Positions 55,185-63,835 of a DNA stretch of 64,000 bases are shown here, piece after piece. The notes beneath the pieces are model-generated. The model was not told the DNA's origin and searched no databases. It saw only the letters and a list, made by a program, of their open reading frames with translations. Made by a program: the position numbers and the translations under genes. The DNA lies in NCBI RefSeq assembly GCF_900099825.1, contig NZ_LT629693.1, positions 5,591,001 to 5,655,000 on the forward strand, in the 5' to 3' direction. Source of the stretch: Bradyrhizobium ottawaense. GTDB lineage: Bacteria > Pseudomonadota > Alphaproteobacteria > Rhizobiales > Xanthobacteraceae. The first letter of the stretch is position 1; every line of letters starts with the position of its first letter.

Positions 55185-55802
55185 CTAACCCGCCGGCATG
55201 GCGCGTTGTGGCCGCGGCGCCATTGCGATCATGCGCAGCGCGAACACCGCGACCAGCGGAATCAGGAACAGCGCGTAGAGCGGCATGTCGGGAATCCGCT
55301 TGCCGAACGACACCATGAACTGCAGCAGCAGATAGTAGCCGCCCGTCAGGTGCAGCATGCGCCAGGCGCGCGCGCCGATCGCAGCCGCGGTGCGATCGAA
55401 CGAGGTTGCGGTCATGCCGATGATGAAAGCATAGCCGATGCCGCCAAAGACGTAGGAAGCGATCGAGGTCGCGCCCGCATAATCAGCGGGATCCATCACG
55501 GCGAAGCAGACAATCGCGACCGCGTGGATGGCGTGCGACGCGGCGAAGGTGACGCCGAGATAGCGGCGGTTGCGGCGCTGCCACCTGGTCCACGCATTCG
55601 GCCACAGCCGTGCCAGCGCCGCGGCGCCGAAGGCGAGGCAGAAGAACAACAGCGAGGTCCGCGCGGTGAAGCGGATCACCATGCGCACGCCATCGACCTC
55701 GAAGTGCCGCATGCCTGATATCCAGAGGCTCAAGGCCACCAGGGTCAGCGCCAGCACGGCGAACAGCCGCCAGCCCTCAAACCAGTTTTGACGTGTCGGC
55801 AT
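55185..55802 (-). CDS. Ferric-reductase-like transmembrane protein
   Basis: 205 residues with about six helices. His residues inside membrane segments (ASHAIHAVAIVC and MLHLTGGYYLLLQF) are placed as haem ligands, as in the ferric reductase-like domain of MsrQ/YedZ. It probably carries electrons across the inner membrane; no partner MsrP-like reductase is adjacent. It is divergent from a TetR regulator, with two matching operators between them. Confidence 0.8.
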   Translation of the reverse strand: MPTRQNWFEGWRLFAVLALTLVALSLWISGMRHFEVDGVRMVIRFTARTSLLFFCLAFGAAALARLWPNAWTRWQRRNRRYLGVTFAASHAIHAVAIVCFAVMDPADYAGATSIASYVFGGIGYAFIIGMTATSFDRTAAAIGARAWRMLHLTGGYYLLLQFMVSFGKRIPDMPLYALFLIPLVAVFALRMIAMAPRPQRAMPAG

Positions 55803-55836
55803 GTTCCACTCCCTCTGATACTGCCGTCATTGCATA

Positions 55837-55898
55837 ATGTAATCACCAGTTACATGCCAAGCGCCGGGACGGTCAATCCGTGTAATCGGTGCTTACAT
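55837..55898. promoter_or_regulatory. Two copies of a TetR-type operator
   Basis: ATGTAA-TCACCAG-TTACAT at 55837-55855 and TGTAA-TCGGTGC-TTACAT at 55881-55898 share the form TGTAATC-N5-TTACAT, 43 bases apart start to start. They lie between the ferric-reductase-like gene and the TetR gene. Confidence 0.75.
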
Positions 55899-55927
55899 TC
55901 ACAAGCTAGTGATGCTAGGAAGAGGGA

Positions 55928-56611
55928 ATGCGTCCCGTTAAAACGACCGCCGCCGCCAAGCCACGCCGCCGGACCGCCCGCGCACCGGCGCCAAAGCCCT
56001 ATCACCATGGTGATCTCCGCCGGGTTCTGATCGACGCCGCGCTGCAGCTGGTCGGCGAGGGCGGTCCCGACGCGGTCAGCGTCCGCGAGGCCGCCCGCCG
56101 CGCCGGCGTCTCGCCCGGCGCCCCGTTCCGGCATTTTCCGAGCCGCGACGCCCTGATGCAGGCGGTGGCGGAGGAGGCGCAGCGGCGGTTTCGGGCGGAG
56201 ATCGAGGCGGCGCTGTCGGAGGCGCCGGTCGGCGATCCGCTGGCGCGCTTCCGCTCGCTGGGATTAGCCTATGTGCGCTGGGCGATGCACAACCCGACCC
56301 ATTTCGAAATTCTCTCCAGCCGCCGCTTTTTTGACCACGACAAGGCGGCCGGCGTCTCCGCCGAGAACGCCGAACTGATCGAACTGACCGAACGCGCGCT
56401 CGCCGAAGCGTACGCGAAAGGCCAACTCCGCCCGGAGAACCTGAAGGCAGTCCAGATCGCCGGCCGCGCGCTGGTCTATGGCTTTGCCCGGATGAACATC
56501 GACGGCCATTTTCCGCGCTGGGGCGTCGACGGCAGGGAAGCCGAACGGACGGCGGAAGCCATCATGGATCTCTTTATTGAGGGGATCGCGAAGCGTCCCG
56601 GGCGCGCCTAA
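55928..56611 (+). CDS. TetR/AcrR-family regulator
   Basis: 227 residues. A basic N-terminal extension (PRRRTARAPAPKPYHHGDLR) leads into the TetR HTH (VSVREAARRAGVSPGAPFRHFPSRDALM) and a ligand-binding part (TetR_C-like, FEILSSRRFFDHD). GAGGGA precedes the ATG. Likely controls the divergent membrane protein and itself through the two operators. Confidence 0.9.
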   Translation: MRPVKTTAAAKPRRRTARAPAPKPYHHGDLRRVLIDAALQLVGEGGPDAVSVREAARRAGVSPGAPFRHFPSRDALMQAVAEEAQRRFRAEIEAALSEAPVGDPLARFRSLGLAYVRWAMHNPTHFEILSSRRFFDHDKAAGVSAENAELIELTERALAEAYAKGQLRPENLKAVQIAGRALVYGFARMNIDGHFPRWGVDGREAERTAEAIMDLFIEGIAKRPGRA

Positions 56612-56686
56612 CGTCATTTTCGTGCGAATGCAGGCCATATCGAGCCCAAGACCTGATTTTTCGGCAATCACAGCCTAAAATATCAA

Positions 56687-56923
56687 ATGATTGAACTTTC
56701 CCGCTCTGGGGGTGTTATCCCGTTCCCCGAGGCCGCCATCATGACCATTCCCCGCAAGGTGAATAGCTACGCGCCATCGGCTCCGGAGCCGGTAACCCCG
56801 CCGCACTGTCGCTTTTGTCGCATGCGCATGGATCTGACGCGCATAAGTCCCTATACCGGGGGGCATGTTCTCAGATACTTCATCTGCCCCAACTGTCATC
56901 TGACGGAATGCGTGAAGGTATGA
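56687..56923 (+). CDS. Small zinc-ribbon-like protein
   Basis: 78 residues, or 60 if translation starts at ATG 56741 (MTIPRKVNSY). Four Cys in CRFCRM and CPNC, spaced as two CxxC pairs, suggest a zinc ribbon; a fifth Cys follows in LTEC. Function not known. It stands alone between the TetR gene and the sulfatase-like gene. Confidence 0.65.
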   Translation: MIELSRSGGVIPFPEAAIMTIPRKVNSYAPSAPEPVTPPHCRFCRMRMDLTRISPYTGGHVLRYFICPNCHLTECVKV

Positions 56924-57078
56924 ACTGGCGCTCGTGCTGCCCCGGCAAATTCATTGCGCGTTCATGACGATTCCACTACGTTTTTATGACACGACACAGG
57001 TTCCGGCTGGGTCGTGCGTCTCCTGGTCGTCGCCAGCCAAGACCTTTGTATTGCGCCGGGTCATGTTGTTTCCCGCCA

Positions 57079-58788
57079 ATGGCGCCCGCGCCAAACCCAG
57101 GACCGTCCGCCTCCACCGTCGCAACCGGCGTCGCCGGGATCGGCTTCTGGCGGCTATCGGCCGTCGCCGCGCCGCATCTGGCGGCGCTGGCGATCATGTA
57201 TCAGACCGAAACCGATTTCGGTGCACGCACCGGCTTCGTGCTGTCCTGGGGCATCCTGAACTTCTTCTTCATCACCCTGTTGCGGAGGCCCGCTCTGTCG
57301 GGCGCGCTGTCGCTGACGCTGGTCGTGGTGCTGGTGCTGCTGTCGCAGTTGAAGCACTCCGTGGTGCAGATGACCGCGAACTTCGTCGACCTGATGGTGA
57401 TCGATCGCGACACCGCGGCCTTCCTGTTCACGATCTTTCCGAACCTGCGCTGGTCGGTGATATCAGCCGGCCTGGTTACGATCCCGCTGATGTATGCGCT
57501 GTGGTGGCTCGATCCGTTCCGCATCCGCCGCCTGCCGGCGCTGGCCGGCATGCTGGCCTGTCTGGCGGCGCTGGTGGGCTACGCCATCACCTGGCCGGAT
57601 GAAGCCTGGCGCGGCTATTACGACGACGGCTATCTGTCGAAATTCTCCCGCTCCGGCGTCACTGCCGTTTCCGATTTCGTCCATTACGGCTTCATGGAGT
57701 CGGCGGCTTCCGTCCCCGAGCGTCTCAAGGTGCCGCTGGTGGACTCCTGCCATCCCGCGGGCCGGCGGCCGAACATCATCATGATTCATGATGAGTCGAG
57801 TTTTGATATTCGCGCCGCCGACGGCATCAAGGTGCCGCCGGGCTACGGCAGCCATTTCCAGTCCTTTGACGGCAAGGAGCGCAAGTTTCTCGCCGAGAGC
57901 AATGGCGGGCCGAGCTGGTTCACCGAATACAACGTGCTCGCCGGTCTGTCCTCGCGTTCGTTCGGCCGCTTTGCCTATTTCGTGACGCGCATCGCCTCGG
58001 GACGGGTCGAGCGCGGTCTGCCGCTGGCGCTGCGCCGCTGCGGCTATTCCACGCTGTCGCTGTATCCGGCCTATGGCGCCTTCATGAGCGCGCGGAGTTT
58101 CCAGACCACGACCGGCATCCAGCGCTTCCTCGATGCGCGCGATCTTGGCGCCAAGGATGTCGAGCCCGACGCCTTCTTCTACGACAAGGCCCTGAAGCTG
58201 ATGGCCGAACAGCCGGTCAATTCGCCGCTGTTCACCTTCGTCTATCTCGCCGCCAATCACTTCCCCTGGGAAACCAAATTCCGTCCCGATCTGATGCCGT
58301 CCTGGCGCCGTCCCGGCAACGCCGCTTCGGTCGACGAATATTTGCGCCGGCAGGCGATGAGCGCGGGCGACTATTTTTCCTTCGTCGCGGCGCTGAAGAA
58401 GAAGTTCCCGTCGCAGCCCTTCCTGATCGTGCGTTATGGCGACCATCAGCCCGAATTCTCGCCGCAGCTTCTCGATCCCGCGCTCGACGAAGCCGGCATC
58501 GGCAAGAAACTGGAAAACTACGATCCGCGCTATTACGCGACCTATTACGCGATCGACGCGGTCAACTTCGAGCCGGTGAAGAGCCCGACCGTGATGGACA
58601 CGATCGACGCGGCCTATCTGCCGCTGGTGATCCAGGAAGCCGCCGGCATTCCGCTCGACCCGTCGTTCGAGGAGCAGAGGGCGATCATGCTCCGCTGCAA
58701 CGGCGTGTTCTACGACTGCAAGGACGGCGCCGAGGCCCGCCGTCTCAACCGCCTCTTGATCGACGCCGGAATGATCAAGGGATTGTAG
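57079..58788 (+). CDS. Membrane-anchored sulfatase/phosphoethanolamine-transferase-like protein
   Basis: 569 residues. About five N-terminal helices (to about residue 175), then an alkaline-phosphatase-superfamily domain: IIMIHDESSFD (first metal motif), a Ser/Thr-rich nucleophile region (GGPSWFTEYNVLAGLSSRS), and RYGDHQPEF (later metal motif, GDH). Relatives transfer phosphoethanolamine, phosphoglycerol or sulfate in the envelope. The start is uncertain; 57079 lacks a clear ribosome site. Confidence 0.83.
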   Translation: MAPAPNPGPSASTVATGVAGIGFWRLSAVAAPHLAALAIMYQTETDFGARTGFVLSWGILNFFFITLLRRPALSGALSLTLVVVLVLLSQLKHSVVQMTANFVDLMVIDRDTAAFLFTIFPNLRWSVISAGLVTIPLMYALWWLDPFRIRRLPALAGMLACLAALVGYAITWPDEAWRGYYDDGYLSKFSRSGVTAVSDFVHYGFMESAASVPERLKVPLVDSCHPAGRRPNIIMIHDESSFDIRAADGIKVPPGYGSHFQSFDGKERKFLAESNGGPSWFTEYNVLAGLSSRSFGRFAYFVTRIASGRVERGLPLALRRCGYSTLSLYPAYGAFMSARSFQTTTGIQRFLDARDLGAKDVEPDAFFYDKALKLMAEQPVNSPLFTFVYLAANHFPWETKFRPDLMPSWRRPGNAASVDEYLRRQAMSAGDYFSFVAALKKKFPSQPFLIVRYGDHQPEFSPQLLDPALDEAGIGKKLENYDPRYYATYYAIDAVNFEPVKSPTVMDTIDAAYLPLVIQEAAGIPLDPSFEEQRAIMLRCNGVFYDCKDGAEARRLNRLLIDAGMIKGL

Positions 58789-58808
58789 ATTTATCCGTCA
58801 TGGCGCTT

Positions 58809-58992
58809 CGTAGGGTGGGCAAAGCGAAGCGTGCCCACCATCATTCGCCAAACGCATCTTGAATCTCGTTCAGGTCTCCTCCCCAATCCGCTGGAAGCAA
58901 TCCGCGTTCAACGTATCGGTGAAAACTGCTATGGCTCGTGAAGCCGGCTGACCTTAAAGATGGTGGGCACGCTTCGCTTTGCCCACCCTACG
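58809..58992. repeat. 34-bp inverted repeat flanking 116 bp
   Basis: Arms at 58809-58842 and 58959-58992 are perfect reverse complements; each includes GTGGGCAAAGCGAAGCGTGC or its complement. Located between convergent genes, so it can act as a terminator on both strands. Confidence 0.85.
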
Positions 58993-59021
58993 AACGATGC
59001 CCGGGAATTAGCAATCCCTCA

Positions 59022-60578
59022 TCACTTGCCGATCTTCTCCCACAGCCAGCGCGCCACCGCGTCGGGCGAACTCGTCGCGTCGTTGCCGGCGGCGCGCAGA
59101 TTGGCTTCGCGCATGGTGGCGATGGTGATCTTGCCGAGCAGCGGCTGCAGCGCGTCGCGCAGCGCCTGGTCGCCGGCGCGTTTCGGCGCCAGCAGCACCA
59201 TCGCGTCGTAAGGCGGGATCGCGTGCCTGACGTCGTCGAGCACCACCAGATCGTATTTGGCGATCAGCCCGTCGCTGGTGTAGCCCGCGATCACGTCGAC
59301 CTCGCCGGATGCGGCCGCCGCATACATGAAGTCCGGCTGCATCTGCCGCTGGGCGCGGAACGAGAGGCCATAGGCCTTCCTCAGTCCGGCCCATTCGGGG
59401 CGCGAGAAAAATTCGTAGTCGGCGGCGATCGACATCCCGGGAGCGCGAGAGGCGAGATCGGCGACGGTGCGGATGCCGAGTTGCTCGGCGCGCTTGCGCG
59501 GCATCACCAGCGCATAGGCGTTTTCGAAACCGAGCTGGCCGAGCAACGTGATGTTCTGGGCGGCGAGCGTGGTCTTCAGCTCGACGAGCAGCTCCTCGCG
59601 CGGTTTGATGTCGTTGTGGTGGAATTGATTGGCCCATAGCGTGCCGGAATAGTCGACATAGACGTCGATATCGTTGCCCGCCAGCGCGTCGAAGATCACG
59701 TTGGAGCCGAGGCCCTCGCGCGAGGTGGCGGCGAGCCCGGCCGCCTGCAGCCGCTGCGCCATCAGCGCCGACAATACATACTGCTCGGTAAAGGTCTTGG
59801 CGCCGACGACGTAACTCGATTGCGAGCGGGCCATGGAAGGCACCAGCGTCGCCGCGACCAGGCAGGCGATGGCGACGCCGCCGAGTGCGATCCGCAGGCG
59901 GCTGCGCAGGCGCAGGCCGTCTTCGATCAGCGCCAGCAACTGGTCGACCGCCAGCGCCAGCACGGCGGCGGCGAGGCAGCCGAACAGCACGAACACCCAG
60001 TTCTGGGTCTGCAGTCCCGCAAAGATATAGTTGCCCAGGCTGGTCTGCCCGATCGGCGTCGACAGCGTCGCGGTGCCGATCACCCAGACCGCGGAGGTCC
60101 GAATTCCCGCCATCATGACCGGCAGCGCCAGCGGCAGTTCGACCGTGAACAGCGACTGCCGCGGCGTCATGCCGACGCCCTGCGCCGCCTCCAGGATCGC
60201 GGCATCGACGCCCTGCAAGCCGGTGATGGTGTTGCGCAGCACCGGCAGCATCGAATAGAGCGCCAGCGCCAGCACCGCGGGGAGAAATCCGAAGGCGGAA
60301 AAACCGACCCCGAACCAGGACAGCGAGAGCGCCGCCAGCGCCAGCAGCAGCGGATAGAACAGCGCCAGCAAAGCGAGCCCCGGCACCGTCTGCACGATGC
60401 TGGCGAGACCCAGCAGCGCGCCGCGCAGCACCGGCCGATGGCGCGACAGGATAGCAAGCGGCAGGCTGACGAGAAGACCGAGCGCCAGCGCGGTGACGCT
60501 GACGCGGACATGGTTGCCGAGATAATCAGGCAGGTGGCCCAACGCCTCGCCCCAGCGCGGATCGGAGGACAGACTCAT
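59022..60578 (-). CDS. Osmoprotectant ABC transporter permease fused to binding domain
   Basis: 518 residues. The N-terminal 215 or so are a BPD-type permease (EAAQGVGMTPRQSLFTVELP is the ATPase-coupling loop). A further helix then leads to an OpuAC/ProX-like receptor from about residue 252 (VGAKTFTEQYVLSALMAQ, DVYVDYSGTLW). Such fusions are known in glycine betaine/choline/carnitine systems. It overlaps the ATPase gene by four bases. Confidence 0.92.
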   Translation of the reverse strand: MSLSSDPRWGEALGHLPDYLGNHVRVSVTALALGLLVSLPLAILSRHRPVLRGALLGLASIVQTVPGLALLALFYPLLLALAALSLSWFGVGFSAFGFLPAVLALALYSMLPVLRNTITGLQGVDAAILEAAQGVGMTPRQSLFTVELPLALPVMMAGIRTSAVWVIGTATLSTPIGQTSLGNYIFAGLQTQNWVFVLFGCLAAAVLALAVDQLLALIEDGLRLRSRLRIALGGVAIACLVAATLVPSMARSQSSYVVGAKTFTEQYVLSALMAQRLQAAGLAATSREGLGSNVIFDALAGNDIDVYVDYSGTLWANQFHHNDIKPREELLVELKTTLAAQNITLLGQLGFENAYALVMPRKRAEQLGIRTVADLASRAPGMSIAADYEFFSRPEWAGLRKAYGLSFRAQRQMQPDFMYAAAASGEVDVIAGYTSDGLIAKYDLVVLDDVRHAIPPYDAMVLLAPKRAGDQALRDALQPLLGKITIATMREANLRAAGNDATSSPDAVARWLWEKIGK

Positions 60579-61363
60579 GCCGCACCGTCCCGCGGCAGCA
60601 AGGCGCTCAGCCGCTCGGCCTGCCGCCGCGGCGTGCGCAGGAGTTCGCCGACATAGGCGTCGCCGCTACGAGAGAGCTCCGCCGGCGTGCCCTCCGCCAA
60701 CAGCCGCCCGCCGCGCATGACCGCGACGCGGTCGGCCAGCAGGATCGCCTCGGTCATGTCGTGGGTGATCATGACCGTGGTCAGGCCCAACTTCTGATGC
60801 AGCGCGCGATAGTCGTCGCCGAGCGCATCGCGGGTGAGGGGATCGAGCGCGCCGAACGGCTCGTCCATCAGCACGATGCGCGGTTTGGCGGCGAGCGCCC
60901 GCGCTACTCCGACGCGCTGGCGTTGGCCACCGGAGAGTTCATGCGGCAGCCGGTCGCGATAGTCTTTGCGGTCAAGCCGCACCAGATCGAGCAGCTCATC
61001 GACCCGCGCGGCGATTTCATCGGCCGGCGTTCCCAGCAGTTTTGGGGTAATTCCAATATTGCCGGCGACGTCGATATGTGGAAACAGCCCGCCGCTCTGA
61101 AAGACATAGCCGATCCGCCGGCGCAGCCCGATCGGGTCCAGGTTGCCGATATCCTCGCCCTCGACCTTGATGGTCCCGCGGTCGGCCTCGATCAGCCGGT
61201 TCGTCAGCCGCAACAGTGTGGTCTTGCCCGAGCCGGAGCCGCCGACAATGGCCAGGAATTCGCCCTCGGCGACCCCAAGCGAGACGTCGTCAACTGCAAC
61301 CACGCGGCCGCCGTCGAAGGTCTTGGCGACATCCGCATAGGCGATGAGGGGAGCAGGCGGCAT
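60575..61363 (-). CDS. Osmoprotectant ABC transporter ATP-binding protein
   Basis: 262 residues. Walker A GGSGSGKTTLL, signature LSGGQRQRVGVARAL, Walker B RIVLMDEPFGALD and H-loop ITHDMTEA. OpuCA/ProV-like but without CBS domains at the C-terminus. Coupled by an ATGA overlap to the fused permease-receptor that follows. Confidence 0.93.
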   Translation of the reverse strand: MPPAPLIAYADVAKTFDGGRVVAVDDVSLGVAEGEFLAIVGGSGSGKTTLLRLTNRLIEADRGTIKVEGEDIGNLDPIGLRRRIGYVFQSGGLFPHIDVAGNIGITPKLLGTPADEIAARVDELLDLVRLDRKDYRDRLPHELSGGQRQRVGVARALAAKPRIVLMDEPFGALDPLTRDALGDDYRALHQKLGLTTVMITHDMTEAILLADRVAVMRGGRLLAEGTPAELSRSGDAYVGELLRTPRRQAERLSALLPRDGAA

Positions 61364-61381
61364 GCAGTCCGATCTCTACTA

Positions 61382-61406
61382 TCACCCTCCCCGGAGGGGA
61401 GGGTGA
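61382..61406. other. Hairpin in the divergent gap before two ABC operons
   Basis: TCACCCTCCCC and GGGGAGGGTGA, perfect 11-bp arms around GGA. It lies upstream of both operons, so a terminator role is unlikely unless promoters lie further out; it may be a leader or dispersed element. Confidence 0.6.
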
Positions 61407-61489
61407 AGATGAACTACCACGTCATGACGCCGCGTTGAACTTATCCGTCCGAACCGCTAAGGCATTTGTCCAAACGGGGAGAAGACAGG

Positions 61490-62302
61490 GTGGATACGGT
61501 ACAGCCGACGGCGATCGCGCTCGAAGACGCGACGGTGGCATTCCGGCTGGCCGGGGACCGGGTCTATACCGCCGTGGAACAGGCCGATCTTTCGGTCGCC
61601 CATGGCGAATTCGTCGCCATCGTCGGCCCCACCGGCTGCGGGAAATCCACGCTGCTCAATGTCGCGGCCGGGCTGCTGAAGCCCGCGGCGGGATCGGTGA
61701 AGATCTTCGACCAGCCGCTTCACGGCCTGAACCGGGATGCCGGCTATCTGTTTCAGGCCGATGCGCTGTTCCCATGGAAGACCGCGATCGACAACGTCGC
61801 CATCGGGCTCGAGATATCGGGTGCGCCACGCGAGCAGGCGCTGCAGCGCGCGCAGGGCTGGCTGACGTCGGTGGGGCTTGGTGCGTTCGGCAACCGCTAT
61901 CCGCACATGCTGTCGGGCGGCCAGCGCAAGCGCGTCGGCCTCGCGCAGGTCCTGATCCGCGATCCCAAGATTCTCTTGATGGATGAGCCGTTCGGTCCGC
62001 TCGACGCCCAGACCCGGCAGATCATGGGCAACCTGCTGCTGGAACTGTGGAACGCCGACCGCAAGGCAGTGTTGTTCGTCACCCACGATCTGGAGGAAGC
62101 GATCGCGCTGGCCGACCGCGTCGTCATCATGTCGGCGGGACCAAGCGCGCGCATCATCGGCGACTGGCGGGTGGCGCTGCCGCGGCCGCGCGACATTTCC
62201 GAAATCCGCATGGAAAAGGAATTTCACTCGCTGCACCGTGAGATATGGAGTGTCTTGAAGGACGAGGTGTTGAAGGGCTACGCACAATCAGCTGCCGGGT
62301 GA
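61490..62302 (+). CDS. ABC transporter ATP-binding protein, nitrate/sulfonate/taurine type
   Basis: 270 residues with Walker A GPTGCGKSTLL, signature LSGGQRKRVGLAQVL, Walker B KILLMDEPFGPLD and VTHDLEEAIALADRV, typical of SsuB/TauB/NrtD. GTG 61490 is chosen for the GGGGAGAAG ahead of it. Its permease partner is 630 bases downstream, after a PEBP gene. No receptor gene is seen. Confidence 0.9.
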   Translation: MDTVQPTAIALEDATVAFRLAGDRVYTAVEQADLSVAHGEFVAIVGPTGCGKSTLLNVAAGLLKPAAGSVKIFDQPLHGLNRDAGYLFQADALFPWKTAIDNVAIGLEISGAPREQALQRAQGWLTSVGLGAFGNRYPHMLSGGQRKRVGLAQVLIRDPKILLMDEPFGPLDAQTRQIMGNLLLELWNADRKAVLFVTHDLEEAIALADRVVIMSAGPSARIIGDWRVALPRPRDISEIRMEKEFHSLHREIWSVLKDEVLKGYAQSAAG

Positions 62303-62335
62303 TTGCGCTAAAAACAAACAAACCCAGGAGATGTC

Positions 62336-62902
62336 ATGTCGGGACGTGGTTCGATTTTCGCTGGCGCCGTGGTGTTGGCGGCCTTCTGCGGCGCGCAGCA
62401 GGCGAGTGCGCAGGGTGTGTTCACGCTGAGTTCGCCGAGCTTCAAGGACGGCGAGCGGCTGGCGACCAAGAACGCCGGCAATAACAAGTCCAATCCGAAT
62501 TGCGTCGGCGAAAATATTTCGCCCGCGCTGAACTGGTCCAACCCGCCCGAGGGTACCAAGAGCTATGCGCTGATGATGTTCGATCCCGAAGGGCGTCCGC
62601 CCGGCGGCGTCAGCCACTGGGTGGCCTATGGCATTGCGCCCTCCGTCACCGGTTTCGCCGAAGGCGAAGTCTCCAAGCCGAGCGACAAATATGTCGGCGG
62701 CATCGGCACCAACAAGTTCAATTTCTACACCGGCCCCTGCACCCCGGCCGGGCCGTTGCATCACTACACCTTCACGCTGATCGCGACTGATCTTGAGCCG
62801 ACCGCGCTCAAGGAAGGCATGACGCGCGACGAATTGATCAAGGCGCTCGACGGCCACGCCAAGCAGGCGACCGGTCTGATCGGTATTTTCTCCAAGCCAT
62901 GA
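62336..62902 (+). CDS. YbhB/YbcL-family (PEBP-like) exported protein
   Basis: 188 residues. Signal peptide to about residue 23 (ending ASA), then the PEBP core: ENISPALNWSNPPEGTKSYAL, MMFDPEGRPPGGVSHWVAYG and TGPCTPAGPLHHYTFTL. The family binds phosphate-containing or small organic ligands; in bacteria roles are unclear. It lies between the ATPase and the permease of an ABC system, on the same strand and closely spaced, so it may be an accessory of that system. Confidence 0.9.
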   Translation: MSGRGSIFAGAVVLAAFCGAQQASAQGVFTLSSPSFKDGERLATKNAGNNKSNPNCVGENISPALNWSNPPEGTKSYALMMFDPEGRPPGGVSHWVAYGIAPSVTGFAEGEVSKPSDKYVGGIGTNKFNFYTGPCTPAGPLHHYTFTLIATDLEPTALKEGMTRDELIKALDGHAKQATGLIGIFSKP

Positions 62903-62933
62903 GCAGGATCGTCATGATGAGAGGAGCTTGAAC

Positions 62934-63722
62934 GTGTCGAGGATCAGGCTCCTCTCACTACAGATATTGGTCGCGGTCGTCGCTCTCGGGCTATGGCAGT
63001 TCTTCGCCACGGTTCCGGTGTTCGGCCGCATGTGGCTGCCACCGTTTTTCTTCTCCAACCCGGTCGACGTCTTCAGCCAGATCGTTCATTGGTTCGCGAC
63101 CGGGGTGATCTGGAAGCACCTCGTCATCACGCTGTGGGAATCGACCCTGGCGTTCGTGATCGGCTCGCTGGGCGGCGTCCTGGTCGGGTTCTGGTTTGCG
63201 CGACAGCCGCGCGTCGCCGCGGTGTTCGATCCCTATGTGAAAATGTTTAACGCACTGCCGCGCGTGGTGCTGGCGCCGATCTTCACGCTGTGGCTGGGGC
63301 TCGGCATCTGGTCCAAGGTCGCGCTCGGCGTAACCTTGGTGTTCTTCATCGTGTTCTTCAACGTCTATCAGGGCGTCAAGGAAGTCTCCAACACGGTGCT
63401 CGACAACGGCCGCATGCTTGGCATGAATGAACGGCAGCTGACGCGGCATGTGTACTGGCCGTCGGCGCTGTCGTGGATGTTTTCCTCGCTGCACACCTCG
63501 GTCGGCTTCGCCGTGGTCGGTGCCGTCGTCGGCGAGTATCTGGGGTCGGCGGCCGGCCTCGGCTATTTGATCCAGCAGGCCGAAGGCGTGTTCGACGTCG
63601 CCGCCGTGTTCGCCGGCATGTTCGTGCTGTCGGCGTTCGTCATTTTGATCGACATGGTGGTGACGGTGGTGGAACGGCGGCTGCTGGTCTGGCGGCCAAC
63701 CGCGTCGGAGAGCCGGGGGTAG
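62934..63722 (+). CDS. ABC transporter permease, nitrate/sulfonate/taurine type
   Basis: 262 residues, six helices, with the ATPase-coupling loop DNGRMLGMNERQLTRHVYWPSA and the family end GLGYLIQQAEGVFDVAAVFAG. Partner of the ATPase at 61490. GTG 62934 is preferred to TTG 62928 because GAGGAG is spaced about eight bases from it. Confidence 0.9.
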   Translation: MSRIRLLSLQILVAVVALGLWQFFATVPVFGRMWLPPFFFSNPVDVFSQIVHWFATGVIWKHLVITLWESTLAFVIGSLGGVLVGFWFARQPRVAAVFDPYVKMFNALPRVVLAPIFTLWLGLGIWSKVALGVTLVFFIVFFNVYQGVKEVSNTVLDNGRMLGMNERQLTRHVYWPSALSWMFSSLHTSVGFAVVGAVVGEYLGSAAGLGYLIQQAEGVFDVAAVFAGMFVLSAFVILIDMVVTVVERRLLVWRPTASESRG

Positions 63723-63730
63723 GGTTTTCG

Positions 63731-63818
63731 CCGTCATTGCGAGGAGCGCAGCGACGAAGCAATCCATTCTTTCTTTGTGCCGTAAGATGGATTGCTTCGC
63801 TTGCGCTCGCAATGACGG
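63731..63818. repeat. Dispersed palindromic repeat at the right end
   Basis: Imperfect inverted arms, CCGTCATTGCGAGG...GAAGCAATCCAT and ATGGATTGCTTCGC...CTCGCAATGACGG, form a long hairpin. It lies between the converging permease and cupin genes. Confidence 0.85.
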
Positions 63819-63835
63819 AAGAGAGAACCGCGCCG

